9,320 bases of DNA from Bacteroidales bacterium UBA714 (GCA_002298075.1 DBLW01000067.1:1-9320), one strand, 5' to 3'; positions 1 to 6,004 are shown, numbered from the stretch's first letter. Numbers and translations are program-made. The notes: generated by a model not told the origin, from the sequence alone.

Positions 1-160
1 TAAACGATTAAGCTGAGAGCAGGGCAAGCTTGCTTGGCTATGCCGAGGCGGAAGTGATTGTAAACGCAGTTTAAAATAAACGATTAAGCTGAGAGCAGAG
101 GCTAAACTTGTTTTGACTATGCAGAAGTGCATCATTTATTGTAGATTGAAAATCTAAAGT
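1..160. repeat. Degenerate tandem repeat, period 76 bp
   Basis: A 22-bp block beginning TAAACGATTAAGCTGAGAGC occurs identically at 1-22 and 77-98, so the period is 76 bp. The rest of each unit aligns loosely: GGCTATGCCGAGGCGGAAGTG at 37-57 resembles GACTATGCAGAAGTG at 115-129, and both units then run into ATTGTA. Unit 2 has diverged and is slightly longer. All frames carry stops, so the repeat is not coding. Similar 'gagagcag...aagcttgcttg' stretches are, as far as I recall, common between genes in Bacteroides and Prevotella. More copies may lie to the left of the window. Confidence 0.7.
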
Positions 161-328
161 AAATCCCGGTTGTTTCCATTTCTGGCGGAGTGTGTCGCCT
201 TATGGACTGCCGGCAATGGCAGGATGTTGTGTTTGTGGAATATAATGGCATGATAATCAGTGTTTTATTAAAATGCGGTGCCCCAGTTCGGGGGAATCGT
301 ATTTCTACAAAATATTTACAAGCAGTAA

Positions 329-360
329 CTTGCTCTCCACAGGCTGCGTGGTAGCTTTTG
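329..360 (+). promoter_or_regulatory. Candidate Bacteroidetes promoter, no gene downstream
   Basis: CTTG at 329-332 is followed after 19 nt by TAGCTTTTG at 352-360. The Bacteroidetes housekeeping promoter is TTTG-N19-21-TAnnTTTG, so the spacing is right and both boxes are near consensus, with one extra T in the -7 box. The predicted start is about 365-368. The transcript would run through the inverted-repeat block at 401-490 and perhaps to the T-run at 615-620. No protein gene follows, so a small RNA is the obvious reading. Chance matches to this loose consensus are frequent. Confidence 0.3.
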
Positions 361-400
361 GTGAAATTGCTTGGTGCCGCCGGCTGGCAATCTGCAATGG

Positions 401-490
401 AAAAACGGTAAAAATTCCTGGCGATTCTTAAACCGAATTTCTTTTTGAGAGCATTCGGTAAAAATATCCTCTCTTTTTTAAACCGTTTTT
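401..490. repeat. Nested inverted repeat with alternating CGGT/ACCG sites
   Basis: Outer arms AAAAACGGT (401-409) and ACCGTTTTT (482-490) are perfect 9-bp complements. Inside them ACCGAAT (432-438) pairs with ATTCGGT (453-459) around a 14-nt loop. The same block can be read as two direct 30-bp units, 406-435 and 456-485, each starting CGGTAAAAAT and ending TTAAACCG. The half-sites CGGT, ACCG, CGGT, ACCG start at 406, 432, 456 and 482, so they alternate at 24-26 bp. The T-run at 486-490 would suit a terminator for an RNA read rightwards. A multi-site operator or a miniature-element remnant is also possible; I see no target-site duplication. Confidence 0.55.
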
Positions 491-503
491 AATAAAGGTG
501 CCG

Positions 504-592
504 GCTCAGTGTAAAATTGACCTGACTGTCAATTTTGCGATGGTCAGGCAAAGAGCTAAGGGCAAATCTAAGTGAAAGAGCCGTGACTGAGC
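504..592. other. Possible structured RNA: competing hairpins and long-range helix
   Basis: A perfect 9-bp hairpin, AAAATTGAC (513-521) with GTCAATTTT (528-536), has a 6-nt loop. CCTGAC (521-526) can instead pair with GTCAGG (543-548); it uses the hairpin's loop and last stem base, so the two folds exclude each other. GCTCAGT (504-510) is complementary to ACTGAGC (586-592) and would close the whole element. A T-run at 615-620 follows. This nesting resembles a folded RNA or attenuator, but no plus-strand gene follows. I do not recognise a known RNA family, so this is only a structural observation. Confidence 0.25.
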
Positions 593-651
593 TTGAATGC
601 CGGCCGGTTATCCCTTTTTTAACAGACCATATCCTCGATACGCCGGCGGCC

Positions 652-697
652 AAAAGAAAAGCAGCGGCGCCGGAAAGTTCCCAATGCGCCGCTGCTT
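652..697 (-). terminator. Intrinsic terminator of the TPR/OmpA-like lipoprotein gene
   Basis: The 12-bp arms at 659-670 (AAGCAGCGGCGC) and 686-697 (GCGCCGCTGCTT) are perfectly complementary, and an inner GGA/TCC adds three more pairs. Read on the minus strand, the hairpin runs straight into TTTTCTTTT (660-652). It begins about 30 nt past the stop codon of the lipoprotein gene. This is a textbook rho-independent terminator. Confidence 0.92.
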
Positions 698-727
698 GGA
701 TTATTTGTTTGCCGTTTCTGGCAATTC

Positions 728-2359
728 TTACCTGTACTGAGCGAACTCAACGTCCTTTGCTGCCCTTTCTGCGAGCTTTTCGCACTTCGCTGCAGTCTCA
801 AGGTTTGATTTGACAGCCTGTGCATTGCCCTGGCGTGCAGCTGCAACTGCCCTGAGGTATGCCGAGTTAGGACACTCGCATTTGAGAGCTGACGCCGGAG
901 CGGTGTTGCCTACGAGAAGCTGTGCGAGAGCTGCATTGTAGCCTTTTACGCCTGCAAGCTTAGATGCGGCTGCCTGATACTCTCCGTCGAGAATGTCAAT
1001 AACGGCTGCGTTCTCTTTAGCTGAGCTGTTGTTTGCAATGGCAAAATATTCTGCTGCTGCGTCAAGGTCGCCCTTGCGGAGTGAGATTACGCCCATCGCG
1101 TTGTTCCAATCTGCGTCCTTGCTGCATTTCTCAAGAGCATTCACTGCCTTTGCGTAGTCCTTTGCCTGGATATATGTCACTGCAAGGTTGTACTGTGCGC
1201 TGGCGCTGTTGTACTTTTCGATTGCCTTCTTGTAGAGGGTCACTTTGTCATCTGTATCCTTTACGAGAGTAGCTGCACGGAGAATTGCAGTCTCATCAAG
1301 CACGTCAATGTTCTCTTCAACGAGCTGGAGAAGTTCCTCGCTTGTGTAGTTGATATACTCGACATTGGCAATGAACCTTGCGCGGCGAAGTTCAGGAAGG
1401 ATTTCCTTTGCAAGGGTAGAATAGATTGCAGACATGTTCTTGATTTCTTTCTCACGCACTGCAGGGTCGCTGTACATTGAAAGCACGCGGATGATAAGGT
1501 CCTTGTCCTCAAGGTCAGATGCGGCAACCAGCTCCTGGAAGCCTTCCCAGTCCTCACCGACGCTTGTAACATTTACCGGTGCTTCAACTTCGTGCTTCTT
1601 GGTCACCTTGCCGAAAGCTTTTTCTGCTGAAGAAGAACGCTTGTCAGAAAGCTTCACGTTCATGTCTTCCTTTCCGTCAGGAGAAGCGTATGCAACGATG
1701 TCTGTGCTTACGAGGTTCTTGCGGCCGTTTGCCTTGATTTCATCGATGGCAGCCTGGAAGTCTTTGATTGACTGTGACCTCAGCTCGCTGTTCCTTACGT
1801 TTGAGCTGTTTATCTGATAAAGAATCTGACCTTCAGCAGTCTGCTTGATTATCTCCTGATAGTTGTCATCCTTAAGGTCGAGCTTGCCGTCCTTGCATAC
1901 GAGCATATAGGTCGTGTTGGCTCCGTCTGCCACTTTCTTTGAAGGGAGGTCGGTTGACTTTGACTTGTGGCTCACTGTGCTGCGAAGCTCAAGGTAGCAT
2001 TTCTCCATGCCCGGAACATAGTCGAAATGTACCTTCTTTGTGATTGTAGCGCCCTCTGAAGGTACTGTCTGGTGGTTGTCTTTCACTTTTTCGCCCTGGA
2101 ACATGAAAGGCTCCATTTTCACCTCTCCTCCGTCATAGACAATAACTGGAGTTACTGCCAATATTGCCTTAGGATGGAAGTAATCTTCCGGATAAGTCAC
2201 AGAAACTGTGGCGTCTATTTTTCCGCCTACTACTTCAAGGACAGCCGGTTCGCACTTGACCGTGATGTTCTCTGCCATTTCAGCCATCTTCTCAGGTGAG
2301 CTGCAGGCGGCTGCCATGCCGAGGACGGCGACAGACAAAAATTTGATACCCTTTTTCAT
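728..2359 (-). CDS. Outer-membrane-type lipoprotein with OmpA-like and TPR regions
   Basis: A 543-aa protein with a lipoprotein signal: a basic KKGIK start, a hydrophobic stretch and Cys19 in GMAAACSS. Ala at -3 of the lipobox is less usual than Leu. Residues 30-155 look like a beta-rich domain (AVLEVVGGKIDATVSVTYPE). Residues 217-330 resemble an OmpA C-terminal-like fold, with YASPDG at 224-229 followed by NVKLSDKRS; this fold often contacts peptidoglycan. From about 355 to the end are TPR-like helical repeats, clearest at 385-440 (AQYNLAVTYIQAKDYAKAV, then GDLDAAAEYFAIA). I recall a closely similar Bacteroides family of about 550 aa annotated only as tetratricopeptide repeat protein; its members seem to run slightly past the end of this one. 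The precise function is unknown; an envelope scaffold is my inference. It has its own promoter and terminator. Confidence 0.88.
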   Translation of the reverse strand: MKKGIKFLSVAVLGMAAACSSPEKMAEMAENITVKCEPAVLEVVGGKIDATVSVTYPEDYFHPKAILAVTPVIVYDGGEVKMEPFMFQGEKVKDNHQTVPSEGATITKKVHFDYVPGMEKCYLELRSTVSHKSKSTDLPSKKVADGANTTYMLVCKDGKLDLKDDNYQEIIKQTAEGQILYQINSSNVRNSELRSQSIKDFQAAIDEIKANGRKNLVSTDIVAYASPDGKEDMNVKLSDKRSSSAEKAFGKVTKKHEVEAPVNVTSVGEDWEGFQELVAASDLEDKDLIIRVLSMYSDPAVREKEIKNMSAIYSTLAKEILPELRRARFIANVEYINYTSEELLQLVEENIDVLDETAILRAATLVKDTDDKVTLYKKAIEKYNSASAQYNLAVTYIQAKDYAKAVNALEKCSKDADWNNAMGVISLRKGDLDAAAEYFAIANNSSAKENAAVIDILDGEYQAAASKLAGVKGYNAALAQLLVGNTAPASALKCECPNSAYLRAVAAARQGNAQAVKSNLETAAKCEKLAERAAKDVEFAQYR

Positions 2360-2401
2360 TTTTATTTAAATTGTTAATTGGTTGGTCTTCCCTGTGTCCA
2401 C

Positions 2402-2443
2402 TATCCGGCATTCCGGATAATGGGCGCATTCTCAGCAAAGATA
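2402..2443 (-). promoter_or_regulatory. Promoter -7 box and 5' UTR hairpin of the lipoprotein gene
   Basis: On the minus strand TATCTTTG (2443-2436) matches the Bacteroidetes -7 consensus TAnnTTTG exactly. I see no convincing TTTG at -33. Transcription would start near 2430, giving a 5' UTR of about 70 nt. Within it TATCCGG and CCGGATA (2402-2408 and 2413-2419) form a perfect 7-bp stem with a 4-nt loop, close to the predicted 5' end. Such a hairpin could protect the mRNA or bind a regulator. Confidence 0.5.
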
Positions 2444-2513
2444 ACCATATTTTTGTATTATTGCCTGTTCTGTTACTTATTTTAACATATTCTGAAGCCT
2501 GGTGGCAATTTTG

Positions 2514-2915
2514 TCACTTGGCTTTTTGCCGTATCTTGACACTCTTAAAGAGGTCTCCGCAACTTACCGTCACTTTCCCGTTCCGTTCTTCTCCTGTGGC
2601 ATTTTCTGTCGCGGAGATTGTCAGAGACGTGCGGTCGTCGAGGTCCGTATATCCGGCATGCAGCCACTCTCCGGTGATTGCCACCATTTTATAGTGCTCA
2701 TCCTGGACAACCTCCTTATCTTTCGGATTCTCCCCGTTTTCAAAAATGCCGCCGAGGTCAAATTGGGAGCCGGTTTTTGACCATACCTCCTGTTTGCCTC
2801 CTTCTGCCTCAAATACTATATCTGTCGATGAAAGCTTGATGAAATCTTTCCAGACCCCTCTTGCGCATCCGCACAATGCAAAAGTGCTGATGATGATTAA
2901 AAAGAATTTGTTCAT
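2514..2915 (-). CDS. Small BACON-like lipoprotein
   Basis: A 133-aa protein with a short hydrophobic leader and the lipobox LCGC, Cys17 being the predicted lipidated residue. After the leader a single beta-rich domain fits the BACON pattern of Bacteroidetes: SSTDIVFEAEGGKQEV at about 29-44, a central Trp (GEWLHAG), then TSLTISATENATGEERNGKV and the closing KIRQ strand. BACON domains usually sit at the N-terminus of secreted glycan-active or adhesive proteins; here it is nearly the whole protein, so it is probably a surface or periplasmic binding module. It lies 154 bp upstream of the TPR lipoprotein on the same strand, but that gene has its own promoter, so co-transcription is unproven. The start is the only ATG before the signal peptide. 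Confidence 0.75.
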   Translation of the reverse strand: MNKFFLIIISTFALCGCARGVWKDFIKLSSTDIVFEAEGGKQEVWSKTGSQFDLGGIFENGENPKDKEVVQDEHYKMVAITGEWLHAGYTDLDDRTSLTISATENATGEERNGKVTVSCGDLFKSVKIRQKAK

Positions 2916-3109
2916 GTTTTATCCATATTGAATGTTATCGTGATTCCCCGACATGAAAAGTCCGGTCCGCTTCCGGAGGAAACATCATGAGTGGTTTTCG
3001 TTGCGAAAGTTAGGCAAATAATTTCAGACGGCAGTTGCATATATGGGAAATTTGATTGCGTTTACGATAAATGTTGCGCCTTGCGCATAGCCTTCAAATA
3101 AATTTATAG

Positions 3110-3117
3110 TAACTTTG
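3110..3117 (+). promoter_or_regulatory. Promoter -7 box immediately before the sigma-54 activator
   Basis: TAACTTTG matches TAnnTTTG exactly and ends only 7 nt before the ATG at 3125. Normal -7 to start spacing puts transcription start at about 3121-3125, so the mRNA would have almost no 5' UTR. I see no TTTG at the right distance upstream. The 209-bp space between the two divergent genes also holds a weaker minus-strand candidate, TAACTTTC, near 3005-3012 for the BACON lipoprotein. Confidence 0.45.
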
Positions 3118-3124
3118 TCCCGTT

Positions 3125-4363
3125 ATGACTAGTCAGGAATTACAGAGTTTAAAGAATAAATATGACATAATCGGCAATGATCCTGCCCTGAACAGGGCAT
3201 TGGAGATTGCCGTGGCGGTCGCGCCTACCGACATAACGGTCCTGGTGACAGGTGAGAGCGGTGTCGGAAAGGAAAACATACCTCAGATTATACACCAGAA
3301 CAGCACACGCAAGCGAGGGAAATATTTTGCCGTCAATTGCGGTGCCATTCCGGAAGGTACCATAGACTCAGAGCTTTTCGGTCATGAGAAAGGGTCGTTT
3401 ACGGGAGCCAATGAGATGCGCAAGGGATATTTTGAGGAAGCAGACGGGGGAACATTGTTCCTTGATGAGATTGGTGAGCTGCCTTTGCCTTCGCAGGCCA
3501 AGCTTCTGCGTGTGCTCCAGTCGGGAGAGTTTATCCGCGTCGGCTCTTCAAAAGTGCTGAAGACGGATGTCAGGGTAGTTGCCGCCACAAATGTCAATCT
3601 GATGTATGCGGTGTCGAAGGGAAAATTCCGTGAAGACCTGTATTACAGGCTCAATGCAGTTTCCATCATAATGCCGTCTCTGCGTGAGCGTCCTGGTGAC
3701 ATAAACCTGCTGTTCCGCAAATTCGCGTCTGATTTTGCAGCCAAATATGGTGTTTGCAAGGCCACTCTTACCGAAGAGGCCTCGATAATGCTCCGTAAAT
3801 ACCGCTGGCCGGGCAATATCCGCCAGCTCAAGAATGTGGCGGAGACGATTTCCGCCCTTGAATCGTCCAAAGTTTCCGCTGTTTCGGACAAATGTATGGT
3901 GGATGCCGATGTGCTTGCAGGATATATCCCGCGTGAAGAACCGGATTTGCTTCCTGCAAGGGTGGCGTCTTATCAGGAACCGGCCGAAAGCGCAGGGGAG
4001 AGGGAGGCTATAATAAGGACTTTGCTCCAGTTGAAGCAGGATGTCGATTATCTAAAGGAGGTTGTGCTTAAATCCGGGGTGCCACGCAGTTCAGCACCTG
4101 CCATAGCGGCTCCTTCCGCACATGATGACAGGATGGATGAAGGATGGGCCGGACATGCCCGCCCAGATGTCGTGGGCCGTCAGGAAGACCCTGAGGAACA
4201 GGAATTTGAGGAGAGTTCATCAGAAGACCTGTCAATAAAGTCGGCCAATATGGAGCTGATAGAAAAAGTTCTCCGCAAGCATGGCGGAAACCGTAAGGCT
4301 GCCGCTGCAGAGCTTGGCATTTCAGAGAGGACGCTATACCGTAAGATAAAGCAGAAGATATGA
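3125..4363 (+). CDS. Sigma-54-dependent transcriptional activator without receiver domain
   Basis: A 412-aa AAA+ enhancer-binding protein. It contains Walker A GESGVGKE (43-50), the sigma-54 contact loop as GSFTGA (90-95) rather than the usual GAFTGA, Walker B with LDEIGE (113-118), the arginine-finger region LREREP-like (LRERPGD, 186-192) and the sensor-2 motif WPGNIRQLKN (228-237). A linker of about 100 residues, acidic near its end (EDPEEQEFEESSSED), leads to a Fis-type helix-turn-helix at about 375-412. No N-terminal sensory or response-regulator domain exists: the AAA+ module starts by residue 16. Its input must therefore come from a partner or be constitutive. The start fits Bacteroides homologues as I recall them, which begin with a similar short leader. 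It overlaps lptE by 4 nt (ATGA), implying translational coupling. Target promoters are unknown, and I found no -24/-12 site in the window. Confidence 0.9.
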   Translation: MTSQELQSLKNKYDIIGNDPALNRALEIAVAVAPTDITVLVTGESGVGKENIPQIIHQNSTRKRGKYFAVNCGAIPEGTIDSELFGHEKGSFTGANEMRKGYFEEADGGTLFLDEIGELPLPSQAKLLRVLQSGEFIRVGSSKVLKTDVRVVAATNVNLMYAVSKGKFREDLYYRLNAVSIIMPSLRERPGDINLLFRKFASDFAAKYGVCKATLTEEASIMLRKYRWPGNIRQLKNVAETISALESSKVSAVSDKCMVDADVLAGYIPREEPDLLPARVASYQEPAESAGEREAIIRTLLQLKQDVDYLKEVVLKSGVPRSSAPAIAAPSAHDDRMDEGWAGHARPDVVGRQEDPEEQEFEESSSEDLSIKSANMELIEKVLRKHGGNRKAAAAELGISERTLYRKIKQKI

Positions 4364-4890
4364 GTTGTTCGGGAAAGAAAATATTGGCCTGGCTGCCTTT
4401 GGCGGCAGTTCCGGCTATTGTTTTGCTGCTCCATTCATGCGGCATATACTCGTTTACCGGAACTTCAATCCAGCCTGATGTGAAGACGGTGACGATAAAT
4501 TATTTTGAATACAAGGCGCTTAAGGTTAACCCTTCTCTCAGCAACCAGCTTACGGAAGCATTGCAGGAGAAGTTCATCAAGCTTACGCGTCTTGAACTTG
4601 TGGATGAAGAAGGCGACCTTGAGATAACAGGTGCAGTTACCGGATATGACGTCAAGGCTACGGCCATCACTGCCAATGAGGAAGCTGCGCAGAACCGTCT
4701 GACTGTGAATGTGAAAATCAGTTTTGCCAACAGAAAGTACCCGGAGGATGACTTCCAGGACAAGTCTTTCTCCGCGTATGCTGATTTTGATGCGATGACT
4801 TCGCTTGATGCGGTTGAGTCCCAGTTGTGCGAGGATATTGTTGAGCAGTTGTGTGAGGATATTTTCAATGCGACGGTCGCAAACTGGTAG
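4360..4890 (+). CDS. lptE: LPS assembly lipoprotein LptE
   Basis: A 176-aa lipoprotein: a hydrophobic leader to residue 26, then Cys27 in LLHSC followed by GIYSFTGTSI, the signature of Bacteroidetes LptE. LptE sits inside the LptD barrel in the outer membrane and helps place lipopolysaccharide in the outer leaflet. The rest matches the family: KTVTINYFEYKA (strand), a LSNQLTEALQEKFIK helix, an EGDLEITGAVTGYDV strand and the conserved C-terminus IFNATVANW. The ATG overlaps the stop of the sigma-54 activator gene (ATGA), and the next gene follows after 4 nt. Near the C-terminus QLCEDI occurs twice, 8 residues apart, from a near-identical 18-nt DNA repeat (4822-4839, 4846-4863). Confidence 0.93.
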   Translation: MSCSGKKILAWLPLAAVPAIVLLLHSCGIYSFTGTSIQPDVKTVTINYFEYKALKVNPSLSNQLTEALQEKFIKLTRLELVDEEGDLEITGAVTGYDVKATAITANEEAAQNRLTVNVKISFANRKYPEDDFQDKSFSAYADFDAMTSLDAVESQLCEDIVEQLCEDIFNATVANW

Positions 4891-4894
4891 GTGT

Positions 4895-5491
4895 ATGGGA
4901 TATATTGACATAAAGAAACTTAACCTTGACGAACTTGTCGGAGTCGTGAACCTTTATCCTTGGTTTTCAGGAGCAAGGAAGGAATTGTGCCGCAGGATGA
5001 GCCTGTTGGGAGGAGAAGGCTGGGGAGAGGCCCAGTATGCCGATGCAGCGCTGTATGTCGGAGCGAGGGAAAAACTTGCCTGCATGGTGCGTACCGGCGA
5101 CAGGACTGACTGGACTGATGCGGATGTGGAGCGTCTTATCAAGACTTATATTTCCGAGAAAGAGCCCCGTGAGGTTCCTGCTGACACCGGGGCAAGGAAG
5201 GTTTATGCCGGTGTGGGCGACTATTTTTCTCAGGAGGAGTATGACAAGGTAAGGAGAACGGATGATAATGTGTTCTCCAGATATGCCTCAAAGGCGAGGC
5301 AGGGAAGGGCTGCGTCTGAAGACCAGGTCGGGGAGGAACTGGGCTTCTATACGGAGACATTGGCCCAGATTTATGCAGAGCAGGGATATTATGACAGGGC
5401 AAAGAGCATTTATTCCAAACTAATTTTGGCATATCCGGAAAAAAGTGCTTACTTTGCAACCCTTATTCAAAAAATGAACGGTTTAAATTAG
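4895..5491 (+). CDS. TPR-containing protein of the lptE-secG operon
   Basis: A 198-aa soluble protein with no signal peptide or membrane segment. A longer frame opens at 4805 but runs inside lptE and adds Cys/Arg-rich sequence of no family character, so I take the ATG at 4895, 4 nt after the lptE stop. The N-terminus (DELVGVVNLYPWFSGARKEL) resembles the start of Bacteroidetes proteins of this locus. GDYFSQEEYDKV (108-119) opens a charged middle section, and one clear TPR lies at about 152-185 (YTETLAQIYAEQGYYDRAKSIYSKLILAYPEK). Such proteins are found between lptE and secG in Bacteroides as I recall. TPRs mediate protein contacts; the partner is unknown. The secG ATG lies 6 nt downstream. Confidence 0.85.
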   Translation: MGYIDIKKLNLDELVGVVNLYPWFSGARKELCRRMSLLGGEGWGEAQYADAALYVGAREKLACMVRTGDRTDWTDADVERLIKTYISEKEPREVPADTGARKVYAGVGDYFSQEEYDKVRRTDDNVFSRYASKARQGRAASEDQVGEELGFYTETLAQIYAEQGYYDRAKSIYSKLILAYPEKSAYFATLIQKMNGLN

Positions 5492-5497
5492 TATAAG

Positions 5498-5857
5498 ATG
5501 AATGTACTATTCACCATTTTGACAATTTGTGTGCTTGTCGCCAGCCTTCTGGTGACTCTTATCGTGCTGCTTCAGAACGGCAAGGGCGGCGGACTCGCAA
5601 GCAATTTCGTAGCCGGCAACCAGACTTTCGGTGTGCGTCAGACAGCTGACATACTCGAGAAGATTACCTGGGGTCTTGTGGCATTCATTTTCCTCGTGTC
5701 TGTGATAACTACCTTTACCGTAGGTTCAGGTTCAAAGGACATGAACTTCTCGGACAGGGCTGAGAGCGAGATGACAGAGGAAGTTGCATTCCCTGCTCCT
5801 GAGGCTCAGAATCCTGCTGCTGATGTTGCTGAACCTGCTGCTGACCAGGCAAACTGA
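5498..5857 (+). CDS. secG: Preprotein translocase subunit SecG
   Basis: A 119-aa membrane protein with two transmembrane helices at about 3-25 and 56-78. The connecting loop LLQNGKGGGLASNF (24-37) is the hallmark of SecG, followed by FGVRQTADILEKITW. SecG is the small accessory subunit of the SecYEG channel and stimulates SecA-driven export. The tail after the second helix (about 40 residues) is acidic and Ala/Pro/Glu-rich, a common Bacteroidetes extension. It is the last gene of the operon. No T-tailed terminator follows, and the spacer to clpB carries palindromes and a promoter instead. Confidence 0.94.
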   Translation: MNVLFTILTICVLVASLLVTLIVLLQNGKGGGLASNFVAGNQTFGVRQTADILEKITWGLVAFIFLVSVITTFTVGSGSKDMNFSDRAESEMTEEVAFPAPEAQNPAADVAEPAADQAN

Positions 5858-5864
5858 TAGAAAT

Positions 5865-5918
5865 GGCATATGCCGGTGCTGACATTTTGTCAGACAAAGG
5901 CATTTGGAATATATTTTG
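5865..5918 (+). promoter_or_regulatory. clpB promoter with overlapping palindromes
   Basis: TTTG (5886-5889) is separated by 20 nt from TATATTTTG (5910-5918), close to the Bacteroidetes consensus with one extra T in the -7 box. Transcription would begin near 5923. Three small dyads crowd the upstream side: GGCATATGCC (5865-5874, perfect), CTGACA/TGTCAG (5879-5884, 5888-5893) and TTTGTC-A-GACAAA (5886-5898), which covers the -33 box. A repressor bound there would block the promoter; this is inference. No CIRCE element (TTAGCACTC-N9-GAGTGCTAA) is present. Confidence 0.5.
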
Positions 5919-5922
5919 ACTT

Positions 5923-5954
5923 ATAGCCGTCTGTTCTTAGGAGCGGACGGCTAT
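5923..5954 (+). promoter_or_regulatory. Strong hairpin at the start of the clpB leader
   Basis: ATAGCCGTC (5923-5931) pairs with GACGGCTAT (5946-5954). The stem continues inward through U-G, G-C, U-G, U-A and C-G pairs to a UUAG loop, about 14 pairs in all. No T-run follows, so it is a poor intrinsic terminator for secG. It begins almost exactly at the predicted clpB transcription start and could stabilise the mRNA or act in control. Confidence 0.6.
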
Positions 5955-5983
5955 TCCTGCGTACTTATGCAGTTGCCGCAGAG

Positions 5984-6004
5984 TCTCCGGGAACAAAAAG
6001 GAGA
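5984..6004 (+). promoter_or_regulatory. clpB ribosome binding site, possibly masked by a hairpin
   Basis: AAAAGGAG (5996-6003) lies 8 nt before the ATG at 6012, a strong Shine-Dalgarno sequence that is unusual for Bacteroidetes and fixes the clpB start. TCTCC (5984-5988) is complementary to GGAGA (6000-6004) across an 11-nt loop, so the site could be masked at low temperature and open on heating. The 5-bp stem is weak, so the thermosensor idea is only a hypothesis. Confidence 0.45.

Larger units (their letters stand above)
1..727. other. Gene-free region rich in repeats and inverted repeats
   Basis: No reading frame here looks protein-coding. Short open frames on either strand have no recognisable domain, and those at the right end lie across the terminator or the 3' end of the lipoprotein gene. 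The region holds a degenerate tandem repeat at 1-160, a promoter-like element at 329-360, a nested inverted-repeat block at 401-490, competing hairpins at 504-592 and the lipoprotein gene's terminator at 652-697. Small dyads also occur, for example CTGCC/GGCAG at 207-222 around the palindrome TGCCGGCA. It may host a small RNA or decayed intergenic repeats. Its left border is outside the window, so some of it could belong to the 3' flank of an unseen gene. Confidence 0.6.

Noticed and set aside
1..160. CRISPR array
   Set aside because: Only two copies of a 22-bp block, with the intervening sequences related to each other rather than unique spacers.
218..232. Sigma-54 type -24/-12 promoter (TGGCAGGATGTTG)
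   Set aside because: The GG to GC spacing is wrong and the -12 GC is missing.
535..813. Plus-strand frame of 92 codons
   Set aside because: It crosses the lipoprotein terminator and its 3' coding end; no domain and no start signal.
4805..4894. Longer start for the TPR protein inside lptE
   Set aside because: The extra 30 residues are out of frame with conserved lptE sequence and look random; the ATG at 4895 gives normal operon spacing.
5923..5954. CIRCE/HrcA operator before clpB
   Set aside because: The dyad is ATAGCCGTC/GACGGCTAT with a 14-nt spacer, unlike the CIRCE sequence and its 9-nt spacer.
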